From positions 1 through 18,380 of the forward strand of contig CAZJPV010000046.1 in assembly GCA_964547985.1 (NCBI GenBank): a DNA stretch of 18,380 nt, given 5' to 3'. The position numbers and the translations under genes are program-made. This DNA is from JAPLJU01 sp964547985. GTDB lineage: Bacteria; Desulfobacterota; Syntrophia; Syntrophales; UBA2192. Position 1 is the first letter of the stretch; the number at the start of each line of letters is the position of its first letter. The notes below the pieces were generated by a model that saw only the letters and a list, made by a program, of their open reading frames with translations, was not told the DNA's origin and made no database searches. This document shows, piece after piece, positions 1 to 8,701 of the stretch.

Positions 1-32
1 CGCTGCGGCACCCTGTTTCTGATGCCGCAGCG
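1..32. terminator. Perfect 10-bp inverted repeat downstream of nrdD
   Basis: Positions 1-10 and 23-32 are exact reverse complements, giving a GC-rich 10-bp stem with a 12-nt loop, 64 bp beyond the nrdD stop codon. This could be the nrdD transcription terminator read on the minus strand, but any U-tract would lie outside the window. On the plus strand no T-run follows. It could also belong to a neighbouring element that is not visible. Confidence 0.4.
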
Positions 33-95
33 CTCTCAAGGGGTTAATGAGTCGGTTAACCTGGGAACGCTTTCCACGGTCTGCCGCGTGCGCCT

Positions 96-2189
96 TCACA
101 ACTTGAAGGCTTTCCTCATCGCAAACTCTTCCTGCTTGCCCTTGTTCCACTGCTTCGTCGGCCGCAGGTATCCGACGATCCGGGAGTAAATCTCGCATTC
201 ATCGCCGCACTGCGGGCAGGCGGCGATTTCACCCTTCAGGTAGCCGTGGTTCGGGCAGACGCTGAAGGTGGGCGAGAAGGTGAAATAGGGCAGGTGGTAG
301 TTGTCGCAGATCTTTTTCACCAGGACCTTGGCGGCCTGGGCTTCCTGTATCCGCTCGCCGATGAAGGTGTGGAAGACGGTGCCGCCCGTGTAGCGCCTCT
401 GGATGTCGTCCTGCAGGTCGAGGGCCTCGAAGACGTCATCGGTGTAATTCACCGGCAGCTGCGTCGAATTCGTGTAGAACGCGGCCTTTCCGTTCGAGCG
501 GCCGGTGGCCGTGTAAATGTCAGAGTACTTCTTCACGTCGATCTGGGCCAGCCTGAAGGAGGTGCCTTCGGCGGGTGTCGCTTCGAGGTTGTAGTTGTTT
601 CCCGTCTCGCGCCGGAATTCGTTGAGCTTCGCCCTCATGAAGTCGAGGATGCGCTTTGTGAATTCCTGGCCTTCCTTCGAGCCGATGTTCTTACCCATGA
701 AATTCACGCAGGCCTCGTTCATACCCACAAGCCCGACCGTCGAAAAGTGGTTCTTCCAGTAAGCGTTGTGGCATGCCTTGACGTTGCGCAGGTAGTATTT
801 CGTGTAGGGGTAGAGATTGCCGTCGGTGAATTTTTCCAGGACCTTGCGCTTCGTCTCCAGACTCTCCCTGGCCATGACCATGAGACGCTCGAGGCGCTTT
901 TTAAAATCCTCTTCACTCTTGCTCAGGTAACCGATCCTCGGCATGTTGATGGTAACCACCCCGATGGAACCCGTGAGGGGATTCGACCCGAAGAGGCCGC
1001 CGCCTCGTTTTTCCAGATCACTCGTGAGCTCCCGGTTGTCGATGCGGAGCCTGCAGCACATGCTCCTCGCGTCCTCGGGGTTCATGTCGGAATTGACGAA
1101 GTTCGAGAAGTAGGGCACCCCGTATTTCGCGCTCATGTCCCACAACCCCTTGAGGATGGGGTTGTCCCAGTCGAAATCCTTCGTGATGTTGTAGGTGGGG
1201 ATGGGGAATGTGAAAACTCTCCCTTTCGCATCCCCCTCCGCCATCACCTCTAAGAACGCCTTGTTGAACAGGTTCATCTCGTGCTGAAACTCACCGTACT
1301 TTTCTTTCTGCGCTTTGCCGCCGATGATGACGTTCATATCCCGGTAGAAACTCGGCACCATGACGTCCAGCGTCACGTTTGTGAAGGGTGTCTGGAAACC
1401 GACCCTCGTGGGGACGTTGATGTTGAAGATGAATTCCTGCAGGGCCTGCTTGATTTCCCGGTACTGGAGGCCGTCGTAACGGATGAAGGGGGCCATGAGG
1501 GTATCGAAGTTGGAGAAGGCCTGTGCCCCCGCTGCCTCGCCCTGGAGGGTGTAAAAGAAATTGATCACTTGTCCGAGGGCGCTTCGCAGATGCTTAGCCG
1601 GGCGGCTTTCCACCTTGCCGGAGACCCCCCTGAAGCCCTCGTTGAGGAGATCGTAGAGATCCCAGCCCACACAGTAGACGGAAAGGAGGCTTAAATCATG
1701 GATATGGAAATCGCCATCTGTGTGGGCTCTTCGGATCTCGGGGGAGTATATTTCATTGAGCCAGTATACCTTGCTCACCTCCGAGGAGATATAGTTGTTG
1801 AGCCCCTGGAGGGAGTAGTCCATATTGCTGTTCTCGTTGATTTTCCAGTCCGATTTATTTAAATATTGATCCACCAGGTCCACTTCCATCTTGTTGGCGA
1901 TGTCACGAAGCCTGGCATGTTGCTCACGATATATGATATAGGCCTTGGCTGTCTTGCGGTAAGGCGAGGAGAGAAGGATTTCTTCTACGATGTCCTGTAT
2001 TTCTTCAACGCTCGGTATGTCCGTTTCGAAGAGCCTGTCGGCGCAGGTCAGGACTTTGATGGTAAGTTTCCTTGCGGTTTCGTCGTCAAATTCACCGGAA
2101 GCAGAGCCGGCCTTGGAGATTGCATTCGTGATTTTCAGAGCGTCAAATTTTACTAAACGCCCGTCACGCTTCCGTATTTCAGTGTACAT
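96..2189 (-). CDS. nrdD: Anaerobic ribonucleoside-triphosphate reductase (class III, NrdD)
   Basis: This glycyl-radical enzyme reduces ribonucleoside triphosphates to deoxyribonucleotides in the cytoplasm under anoxia. The 697-residue protein has an N-terminal ATP-cone (about residues 3-90, starting RKRDGRLVKFDALKI), which senses ATP/dATP. The catalytic core contains SMCCRLR (C378/C379) and the thiyl-radical segment FSTVGLVGMNEAC (C494). The C-terminus has a probable zinc site (C645, H648, C658, C661, C665) followed by the glycyl-radical motif RIVGYLRP with G673. Length and motif order fit the full-length family. The ATG is set by a strong AGGAGG at 2195-2200. The partner activase gene nrdG is not in the window; it could lie just beyond position 1 or elsewhere. 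Expression is probably under NrdR control through the two boxes described separately. Confidence 0.97.
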   Translation of the reverse strand: MYTEIRKRDGRLVKFDALKITNAISKAGSASGEFDDETARKLTIKVLTCADRLFETDIPSVEEIQDIVEEILLSSPYRKTAKAYIIYREQHARLRDIANKMEVDLVDQYLNKSDWKINENSNMDYSLQGLNNYISSEVSKVYWLNEIYSPEIRRAHTDGDFHIHDLSLLSVYCVGWDLYDLLNEGFRGVSGKVESRPAKHLRSALGQVINFFYTLQGEAAGAQAFSNFDTLMAPFIRYDGLQYREIKQALQEFIFNINVPTRVGFQTPFTNVTLDVMVPSFYRDMNVIIGGKAQKEKYGEFQHEMNLFNKAFLEVMAEGDAKGRVFTFPIPTYNITKDFDWDNPILKGLWDMSAKYGVPYFSNFVNSDMNPEDARSMCCRLRIDNRELTSDLEKRGGGLFGSNPLTGSIGVVTINMPRIGYLSKSEEDFKKRLERLMVMARESLETKRKVLEKFTDGNLYPYTKYYLRNVKACHNAYWKNHFSTVGLVGMNEACVNFMGKNIGSKEGQEFTKRILDFMRAKLNEFRRETGNNYNLEATPAEGTSFRLAQIDVKKYSDIYTATGRSNGKAAFYTNSTQLPVNYTDDVFEALDLQDDIQRRYTGGTVFHTFIGERIQEAQAAKVLVKKICDNYHLPYFTFSPTFSVCPNHGYLKGEIAACPQCGDECEIYSRIVGYLRPTKQWNKGKQEEFAMRKAFKL

Positions 2190-2231
2190 TCACCCCTCCT
2201 TTTTTAGAATGTAAGAAATAAAAGCTTGTGA

Positions 2232-2247
2232 CCCCAATATGTTGTGG
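2232..2247. promoter_or_regulatory. NrdR box 2 (promoter-proximal, nrdD)
   Basis: The core CAATATGTTG (2235-2244) matches 9 of 10 positions of the NrdR-box core CWATATATWG. It lies exactly 32 bp from the start of the second core. Such tandem spacing, about three helical turns, is characteristic of NrdR sites. It covers the expected transcription start of the nrdD promoter. The outer flanks match the consensus poorly, so the call relies on the core and the pairing. Confidence 0.7.
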
Positions 2248-2251
2248 TCGG

Positions 2252-2280
2252 ATTGTAACTTTAATACTATATATAGGCAA
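2252..2280 (-). promoter_or_regulatory. Sigma-70-type promoter of nrdD
   Basis: Read on the minus strand, a -35 element TTGCCT (2280-2275) and a -10 element TACAAT (2257-2252) are separated by exactly 17 bp, about 60 bp upstream of the nrdD ATG. The stretch just upstream on that strand (2281-2310) consists of A- and T-tracts that could act as an UP element. The position between and over the NrdR boxes supports the assignment. Confidence 0.65.
2264..2279. promoter_or_regulatory. NrdR box 1 (overlapping the -35 of nrdD)
   Basis: The core CTATATATAG (2267-2276) is an exact match to the NrdR-box core CWATATATWG. It overlaps the spacer and the -35 hexamer of the nrdD promoter, which is where a repressor would block RNA polymerase. 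NrdR is the ATP/dATP-sensing repressor of ribonucleotide reductase genes; its own gene is not in this window. Confidence 0.75.
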
Positions 2281-2459
2281 GAAAAATTTTTCATTTTTTA
2301 AAAAAAATTCGCCTTTTTTTAGTTCGTGATTCGGCCAGGCTTTATAACATGGGGAGAAAAGCGGGACAACAGACACTTTTTTAATTACATAAGTATATGT
2401 TATTATTCAGATAAATCGATTAACGCCGGCTTAAATCGGAAGCACTGGAGGTTTTTTAA

Positions 2460-3185
2460 GTGGAAAAAAGCTTGAAGGACAAAGACCCGAAGGCCCTGCC
2501 TGGGATGTTTGACAGGGTTGCACCATCCTATGACCTTCTGAATCACCTGCTCTCCCTCGGGGTTGATTTCAGGTGGCGACGCAGTGCTGTCGAATCCCTT
2601 GGTATGAGAGACGGAGACCTCATTCTTGATATCGCGACAGGCACGGGGGATCTTGCTTTTGCGGCGCTGAAGATGGAACGGTGCTCCGTGGTGGGGATTG
2701 ACCTCTCGCCGGTGATGCTTTCCCTTGCGGATGGCAAAAGGAAAAGGAAAAATCAAGAGGGGCGCTACACCCTCGTACGCGCAGATGCCTACGCCATGCC
2801 CTTCCGGGACCAGGTCTTCCATCACGCCATGATATCCTATGGTGTGCGAAATATCCCTGATTGGGAGCGGCTCTTCGGCGAGACACGAAGACTCCTCGAG
2901 CGGGGGGGAAAAATAGCCATACTCGAATTTTCCATTCCGGAATCGGCCGTCTTTCGCCTTCCCTATCTCTTTTATTTCGAGAGGCTGCTTCCTTTTATCG
3001 GCGGAGTCGTCTCGGGAAACCGGGAGCCTTACGCCTACCTGCGTGATACGGTGAAGGCCTTTCCGCCGCCGCGGGAGGTCGTCCGGCGCGTGGAGGGACA
3101 GGGCTTCACCGTGTTGGAAGTCCGGCGGCTAACGTTCGGCATCTGTTATCTCTATGTCGCTGAGAGCCGGGGTGGGATAAATTAA
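2460..3185 (+). CDS. menG: Demethylmenaquinone methyltransferase (UbiE/MenG)
   Basis: This SAM-dependent C-methyltransferase performs the last step of menaquinone synthesis, and the same family handles the ubiquinone precursor in aerobes. The 241-residue protein opens with the family-specific region VAPSYDLLNHLLSLGVDFRW. SAM-binding motif I follows (LDIATGTGDLA, about residues 56-66), then AMISYGVRNIPD and LEFSIPE. The C-terminal REPYAYLRDTVKAFP-type segment is also typical of UbiE/MenG. The start is GTG at 2460 with GGAGG at 2447-2451 (8-nt spacing). In an anaerobe the menaquinone role is the likely one, so menG is preferred over ubiE. It is transcribed away from nrdD; no convincing promoter was found for it. 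Confidence 0.93.
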   Translation: MEKSLKDKDPKALPGMFDRVAPSYDLLNHLLSLGVDFRWRRSAVESLGMRDGDLILDIATGTGDLAFAALKMERCSVVGIDLSPVMLSLADGKRKRKNQEGRYTLVRADAYAMPFRDQVFHHAMISYGVRNIPDWERLFGETRRLLERGGKIAILEFSIPESAVFRLPYLFYFERLLPFIGGVVSGNREPYAYLRDTVKAFPPPREVVRRVEGQGFTVLEVRRLTFGICYLYVAESRGGIN

Positions 3186-3288
3186 AAAATGACGTTCACA
3201 CCGTGAATGAACTCTGCTAAGGTAATGGTCGTTATAAGGTGTCCTGCTCATGTAATTTCGGACAACCATCATACAGGGGGGTAAAGAC

Positions 3289-4755
3289 ATGGCGCTTAAA
3301 ACCAGGGATCCATATCTCAAATCATTGAGGGCGATGCGGCCGAATATCTACAAGTTCGGGGAACTCATAAAAGACGTGACGACTCACCCGGCCACGCGCC
3401 GGACCGTCGAGAGCCACGCCAGGGGGTTCGATGCGGCCCATGATGAAAAATACGCCGACATCTTCACCACGGTTTCGAGCTTCACGGGTGAGAAAATCCA
3501 CCGTTACAACTCGCTGATGCTGAGCATGGAGGATGTCATCTACAACTCGAAGCTCAAACGGATGATGTACCGCCTCACGGGCACATGCAGCGGCGGGCTC
3601 TGCGTCGGGTGGAACGCCATGAACGTGATGTGGAACGTAACCTATGACATGGACAGGGAATTCGGCACGACCTACCACGAGCGGCTGAAAAACTGGATTC
3701 TCGACACCCAGAAACGGGGGATTGTCGTGGCAGGTGGCCTCACCGACGCCAAGGGCGACCGGAGCCTCAGCCCTTCCAAACAGCCTGACATCGACTCAAA
3801 CGTCCACATCAAGGAAGTGAAGAAAGACGGAATCGTCATCAGCGGGGCCAAGACGATGATCTGCGGTGTTGCCGCGTCAAACGAAATCTTTGTCCTCCCG
3901 GGGAGCGGCTACCGTGATGAAGAAAAGGATTTCGCCCTGGCCTGTGTCGTCCCCCGTGACATTGAAGGGCTCACCATCGTTGAAGCGAGAAGGCCCAGCG
4001 ACTCCAGGGAATACGAGGAGGGATTCGATATCCCCGAAACGGGCATCACCCAGGCCTATCTCCTCTTTAAAGACGTTTTGGTTCCCAATGAAAGGGTCTT
4101 CATGTGCAAGGAGGCAAAATACACGGGCAGGGTCATCGAGTATTTCACGGCCAATTACCGGGCCTGTATCGGGGCCTGTGTCGCCGGTCAGGGGGACGTG
4201 ATGATCGGTGCGGCCGCTCTCATCGCGAGGGCCAATGGCCTTTCGGCGGCCACCTTCATGAACAAATTCGTCGACATGGCCGTGAACAACGAGACGACCT
4301 TCGGTATGGGCATCGGCGCCATGGCGCTGGGAAAGAAGCATCCCGCGGGCGCGTGGGTGGCCGACTCTCTTCTTGCCCACGCGAACAAAGTCCATGTGGC
4401 GACACTGCCCTATGAAACGAAGCGCATCTGCCAGGACATCGGGGGTGGGATCGTGGAGACGGGGTGCTTCCCTTCCTTCAAGGATTTCATCGACCCCAAC
4501 TACGGACCGATGGTGCAGAAGGCCGTGAAGGCGGGTGTGAACGCGAGCGCCGAGACCCGGGCACGGGCCGCACGGCTCATCGAGTGGCTGACCCTCGGGG
4601 CGGGTGTCCCCGGCTGCATGCACGGCGGCGGTTCGCCCGATGGGGCAAGACTCGTCGTAAGGTTTCGCACCCCCCTTGAGGAGTTCGTGGAGTACGCAAG
4701 GAACATTGCCGGCATCAAGGAATCCCTGCCGGAGCCGGAGAAGAAAAAAAAGTAA
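3289..4755 (+). CDS. 4-hydroxybutyryl-CoA dehydratase / HpaB-superfamily protein with altered active site
   Basis: The 488-residue protein spans the whole flavin/[4Fe-4S] 4-hydroxybutyryl-CoA dehydratase (AbfD) family. Shared segments include the GGLTDAKGDRSLSPS region, VPNERVFMC, QGDVMIGAAALIA, the ICQDIGGG region and MHGGGSP. Compared from memory with the Clostridium aminobutyricum enzyme, iron-sulfur ligands C99/C103 appear here as C100 and C105, with one extra residue between them. C299 corresponds to C297. The unusual ligand H292 aligns with Y290, and an extra Cys (C293) creates Cys-x3-Cys. Other recalled catalytic positions also differ (T190 to C192, E257 to Q255, Y296 to I294, K300 to V298, E455 to G442). 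The family is therefore sure but the reaction is not. ATG at 3289 has AGGGGGG at 3275-3281. The C-terminus ends in a lysine tail. It may act on a different acyl-CoA. Confidence 0.85.
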   Translation: MALKTRDPYLKSLRAMRPNIYKFGELIKDVTTHPATRRTVESHARGFDAAHDEKYADIFTTVSSFTGEKIHRYNSLMLSMEDVIYNSKLKRMMYRLTGTCSGGLCVGWNAMNVMWNVTYDMDREFGTTYHERLKNWILDTQKRGIVVAGGLTDAKGDRSLSPSKQPDIDSNVHIKEVKKDGIVISGAKTMICGVAASNEIFVLPGSGYRDEEKDFALACVVPRDIEGLTIVEARRPSDSREYEEGFDIPETGITQAYLLFKDVLVPNERVFMCKEAKYTGRVIEYFTANYRACIGACVAGQGDVMIGAAALIARANGLSAATFMNKFVDMAVNNETTFGMGIGAMALGKKHPAGAWVADSLLAHANKVHVATLPYETKRICQDIGGGIVETGCFPSFKDFIDPNYGPMVQKAVKAGVNASAETRARAARLIEWLTLGAGVPGCMHGGGSPDGARLVVRFRTPLEEFVEYARNIAGIKESLPEPEKKKK

Positions 4756-4768
4756 TAGAAGATGCGCA

Positions 4769-4815
4769 CGGGGGCCTTTTGAACTTGAATTGAAGGGCCC
4801 TCTCTGTGATTTTTA
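4769..4815 (+). terminator. Possible terminator after the dehydratase-family gene
   Basis: A GC-rich arm (about 4771-4778) pairs with about 4793-4800 with one bulged G around an AT-rich loop. A T-run begins about ten bases later (near 4810). It sits right after the stop codon at 4755, but the distance between stem and T-run is longer than ideal. Confidence 0.3.
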
Positions 4816-4960
4816 ATTTATGTTTTCTATACTTCCATTGTACACCGCACACGCCGTTCCCCAGCCGTTTTTTCTCTATCGGATCTTCCACGAAAGCCCG
4901 CAAAACACGACAGGAATTTCTTCCCGGTGCTCTTATGATCCTGTGTATCCGTCTGCATGA

Positions 4961-5434
4961 ACTACCACAACTGCGTTCGGCACAGCTTTTGTGCATCCGA
5001 TGCTGACCGGAGAGATCCTCCTGACCGCAGTCGCCGCCATGAAGGAAGTCCCGGATTATTTCTGCGGCGTCATTGCCCTTGGCCCCTTCGGGTGCATGCC
5101 GAATCGAATCGCGGAAGCCATCCTCTCGAAAGCGATGAGAGGCGAGCTCAAGGGGAGGCATGCAGGTAGTCACGGGTGGATAGATCCGCTCCTGGACAGG
5201 ATCGAATCATTACCGTTTCTGGCGATCGAAAGTGACGGGAACCTCTTCCCGCAGATCATCATGGCGAAGCTCGAGACGTTTCTTCTTCATTCAGCCAGGG
5301 TTCACGAAGAGATCATGGGCCTGCGCGTGTTTGCGGACGACCGGATGCCGCAGCGGCGTCCCGATGGAACAATGCTGTTGATAAATGATAAGCCTTCGAT
5401 TGTATTCTCCGCCTCTTTTGGATCTTTCCACTGA
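4961..5434 (+). pseudogene. Remnant (C-terminal piece) of a large acyl-CoA dehydratase activase
   Basis: About 150 codons resemble only the extreme C-terminus of the large BadF/HgdC-type acyl-CoA dehydratase activase-related proteins, which exceed 1000 residues when complete. Recognisable segments, recalled from the family, are FVHPMLTGEILL, ALGPFGCMPNRIAEAIL, and LPFLAIESDGNLFPQI followed by a LETFLLHSARVHEEI-like helix. The frame is open only from 4961, after a TGA at 4958-4960. Similarity begins before the first GTG (4991), which has no ribosome-binding site, so the gene is 5'-truncated rather than a short natural protein. The ATPase domain is absent. The interval 4816-4960 shows no recognisable coding content and is AT-richer. 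The stop codon overlaps the ribosome-binding site of the next gene, suggesting the two once formed an operon. Confidence 0.65.
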
Positions 5435-5446
5435 GGAGGTGGCACG

Positions 5447-6445
<999 letters not shown>

Positions 6446-6583
6446 GTCGCCGATGCTCCCACCGGGAAGGTCACGCCTGTGACAATAATACGCGACAAGA
6501 AAGAAATAACGCTTTGTGTCAAGGTTGCGGAGCTCAAGGATCAGCCGGCACAGCAGCCATCCCGCAAACGCCCCCGATCATGA
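6446..6583 (+). other. Continuation of the PDZ domain after the in-frame stop
   Basis: Reading on in the protease frame after the TGA gives VADAPTGKVTPVTIIRDKKE and a short tail ending at TGA 6581-6583. The LPxxVADxPxGKxxxVTxxRD pattern is the normal end of a Deg PDZ domain, so this is the missing last part of the upstream gene. It has no start codon or ribosome-binding site of its own. Confidence 0.8.
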
Positions 6584-6605
6584 TCCCCACTCCATACCCT
6601 GCGGG

Positions 6606-6650
6606 ATGAGGGGAGGGTTCCGCGATGAAATGGCGGAACCCTCCCCTCAT
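6606..6650. terminator. Perfect 18-bp inverted repeat after the protease gene
   Basis: Arms 6606-6623 and 6633-6650 are exact reverse complements around a 9-nt loop, making a very stable GC-rich hairpin 22 bp past the end of the protease frame. It probably ends that transcript or protects its 3' end. No T-run follows on either strand (an eight-C run lies at 6661-6668), so it is not a canonical intrinsic terminator. Confidence 0.55.
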
Positions 6651-6724
6651 TCGGTAACGACCCCCCCCGACAGCCAGACGCCCATCAAAGTTCGACATCT
6701 CCCGGAAAGGGCGAGAAAAATCTG

Positions 6725-6753
6725 TTGACTCTGGCATGTCCATGTATTAGGTT
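6725..6753 (+). promoter_or_regulatory. Weak promoter candidate upstream of miaB
   Basis: TTGACT at 6725-6730 is a good -35 hexamer. The best -10 at 17-bp spacing (6748-6753, TAGGTT) matches only three positions. It lies about 45 bp before the miaB start and after the strong hairpin, a sensible place for a promoter, but the -10 is poor. Confidence 0.3.
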
Positions 6754-6795
6754 TCCATCAGGGAAGTATTCATATTTTTTGGATGTTTTGAGATC

Positions 6796-8121
6796 TTGAG
6801 TGCCAGGAAAATTTACGTTCAGACCTTTGGCTGCCAGATGAACACCCATGACTCCGAGCAGATGATCGAGTTGCTCAAGGGTCATGGATATCAACCCACG
6901 AGAGAGCCGAAGCGTGCTGATCTCATCATCGTCAATACGTGCAGCATCAGGGAAAAAGCTGACCAGAAGGCATACAGTCAGCTGGGTCGATACCGGGAGT
7001 TGAAAAGGAAAAAGCCCGGGCTCATCCTGGGGGTGAGCGGCTGTCTGGCCCAGCAGTTGGGCGGCGAGTTCTTTAAAAAGATCCCTGGCTTGGACTTTGT
7101 CCTGGGGACCCATAACATTCACAGGCTCCCGTCCGTGCTCGAGACCGTCGAGAGGACCGGATCGCCCCTCGTGGAGACGGCCTTCCATGAAACGGTACCT
7201 TCCACCGGAATCGTCACGATTCCCGAGAAGGGAACCGTCACGGCATTCGTGACCATCATGCAGGGCTGTAACAACTTCTGCGCCTTTTGCGTGGTGCCTT
7301 ATCTGCGGGGCGTGGAAGAGAGTCGGAAGTTCGGGGACATCGTAGCGGAGGTCCGAATGCTGGCCTCATCCGGCGCCAAGGAGGTGACCCTCCTCGGTCA
7401 GAATGTGAATTCCTACGGCAAGACCCTCGGGGACGGCCAGAACTTCGCATTGCTTTTAAAAGCCATCGGGGAGGTGGACGGCATCGAGAGAATCCGGTTC
7501 ACGACTTCTCATCCCAGGGATCTCACCGAGGATATCATCCGTTGTTTCGCAGAGGTCGAGAGCGTCTGCGAGCACATCCATCTGCCGGTGCAGTCCGGAT
7601 CGGACCGGATCCTGCAAAGGATGAACCGTTATTACACGAGGGAGGACTACCTCGCGAAGGTGGAAAAGCTCCGGGAGGTCTGTCCGGATATCAGCATCAC
7701 CTCCGACATGATTGTTGGCTTCCCCGGTGAGACGGAGGCGGATTTCCGGGCGACCCTGGACCTGATGGAGAAGATCAGGTTCGACGGTCTCTTTTCTTTC
7801 AGATATTCGGAGCGGCCCGGAACGGCGGCGTCGCGTCTCGACGGGAAAGTGCCCGCGGAGGAAAAGGGTCTCAGGCTGCGGGAGCTTCAGGCCCTTCAGG
7901 ACAAACACACGCTGCAGAAAAACCTGGCCTGTGTGGGGCGGAAGGAGGAAATCCTCGTCGAGGGTTACAGCAAGCAGAACAGACGGGAGTTCATGGGGCG
8001 GACGCGAAACAACCGGATCGTGAACTTCGGCTCACGGGAAAACTGCATGGGCAGGACCGTCTCCGTTCATATTTCGGCGGCTTATCAGCATTCACTTCGC
8101 GGCGAGCTGGAGCCTCTTTGA
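6796..8121 (+). CDS. miaB: tRNA-2-methylthio-N6-dimethylallyladenosine synthase (MiaB)
   Basis: This radical-SAM methylthiotransferase adds the 2-methylthio group to i6A37 of tRNAs reading UNN codons. The 441-residue protein has the UPF0004 domain with cluster ligands C13 (TFGCQMN), C49 (NTCSIREKA) and C83 (SGCLAQQ). The radical-SAM CxxxCxxC is GCNNFCAFC (C158, C162, C165), followed by VTLLGQNVNSYG, HLPVQSGS and DMIVGFPGE. A C-terminal TRAM domain is present from about residue 380. The start is TTG at 6796: the only in-frame upstream codons back to the TAG at 6748 are not initiators, and no strong ribosome-binding site is visible. All motifs needed for activity are present. It appears to head the run of closely spaced genes down to xerC. 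Confidence 0.96.
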   Translation: MSARKIYVQTFGCQMNTHDSEQMIELLKGHGYQPTREPKRADLIIVNTCSIREKADQKAYSQLGRYRELKRKKPGLILGVSGCLAQQLGGEFFKKIPGLDFVLGTHNIHRLPSVLETVERTGSPLVETAFHETVPSTGIVTIPEKGTVTAFVTIMQGCNNFCAFCVVPYLRGVEESRKFGDIVAEVRMLASSGAKEVTLLGQNVNSYGKTLGDGQNFALLLKAIGEVDGIERIRFTTSHPRDLTEDIIRCFAEVESVCEHIHLPVQSGSDRILQRMNRYYTREDYLAKVEKLREVCPDISITSDMIVGFPGETEADFRATLDLMEKIRFDGLFSFRYSERPGTAASRLDGKVPAEEKGLRLRELQALQDKHTLQKNLACVGRKEEILVEGYSKQNRREFMGRTRNNRIVNFGSRENCMGRTVSVHISAAYQHSLRGELEPL

Positions 8122-8143
8122 TCAATCGTTTAGGAGGTTATTG

Positions 8144-8644
8144 ATGTTTGTTGAAATGAAGGTCTCGGGTCTGACGATAGACCCCCTGACGAACACACCC
8201 ATTGTCATTTTGAAGGACCTGGAAGGGAAGAGGGCGGTTCCCATATGGATCGGGCTCTTCGAGGCAAGCGCGATTGCGACGGAGCTCGAAAAGATCAGCT
8301 TCTCCCGCCCCATGACCCATGACCTTCTGAGGGAGATGGTGAAGATTCTGGATGGAAAGGTGATCAAGATCGAAATCATCGATCTGAAAAACAACACCTT
8401 CTTTGCCCTGATCCATCTCATGAAGGACGGAAATGTCGTGACCATAGACTCCCGTCCGAGCGATGCCATCGCGCTGGCCCTCCGGGTCAACGCCCCCATT
8501 TATATCGCCGAACAGGTCATCGAGAAATCGAGAAGCATCGATTTCGTCAAGAAAGGGGAAGAACTGGACAAACTCAAGAAGGAGGAACTGAAGGATTTTT
8601 TGGAAAACCTTTCCGACGAGGATTTCGGGAAGTACAAGATGTAG
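8144..8644 (+). CDS. Bifunctional nuclease (BFN/DUF151) family protein
   Basis: The 166-residue protein matches the BFN/DUF151 family, named for plant bifunctional nucleases and widespread as a single domain in bacteria. Hallmarks are the opening FVEMKVSGLTIDPLTNTPIVILKD, the IWIGLFEASAIA segment, and the conserved IDSRPSDAIALALR motif around residues 104-117. An acidic, lysine-rich helical tail follows (about 135-166). The physiological substrate of bacterial members is not settled. ATG at 8144 is preferred over the adjacent TTG at 8141 because AGGAGG (8132-8137) sits 6 nt upstream. It follows miaB by 22 bp and is probably cotranscribed. Confidence 0.9.
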   Translation: MFVEMKVSGLTIDPLTNTPIVILKDLEGKRAVPIWIGLFEASAIATELEKISFSRPMTHDLLREMVKILDGKVIKIEIIDLKNNTFFALIHLMKDGNVVTIDSRPSDAIALALRVNAPIYIAEQVIEKSRSIDFVKKGEELDKLKKEELKDFLENLSDEDFGKYKM

Positions 8645-8701
8645 CTTGTCGGGGCCCGTATCTGGCGGACCGAAGGTTTCGTTCTCCTGAGGGTGTCGGT
8701 C

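Noticed and set aside
246..1253. A 335-codon open frame on the plus strand inside nrdD
   Set aside because: It is antisense to a gene with every NrdD motif intact, its product shows no recognisable domain, and long antisense frames are expected in GC-rich coding DNA.
2310..2459. Promoter for ubiE/menG in the divergent gap
   Set aside because: Several AT-rich -10-like hexamers (for example near 2341-2346 and 2395-2410) exist, but none has a matching -35 at normal spacing.
3877..4623. A 248-codon open frame antisense to the dehydratase-family gene
   Set aside because: It is a composition-driven shadow of a clearly conserved gene, with no family resemblance of its own.
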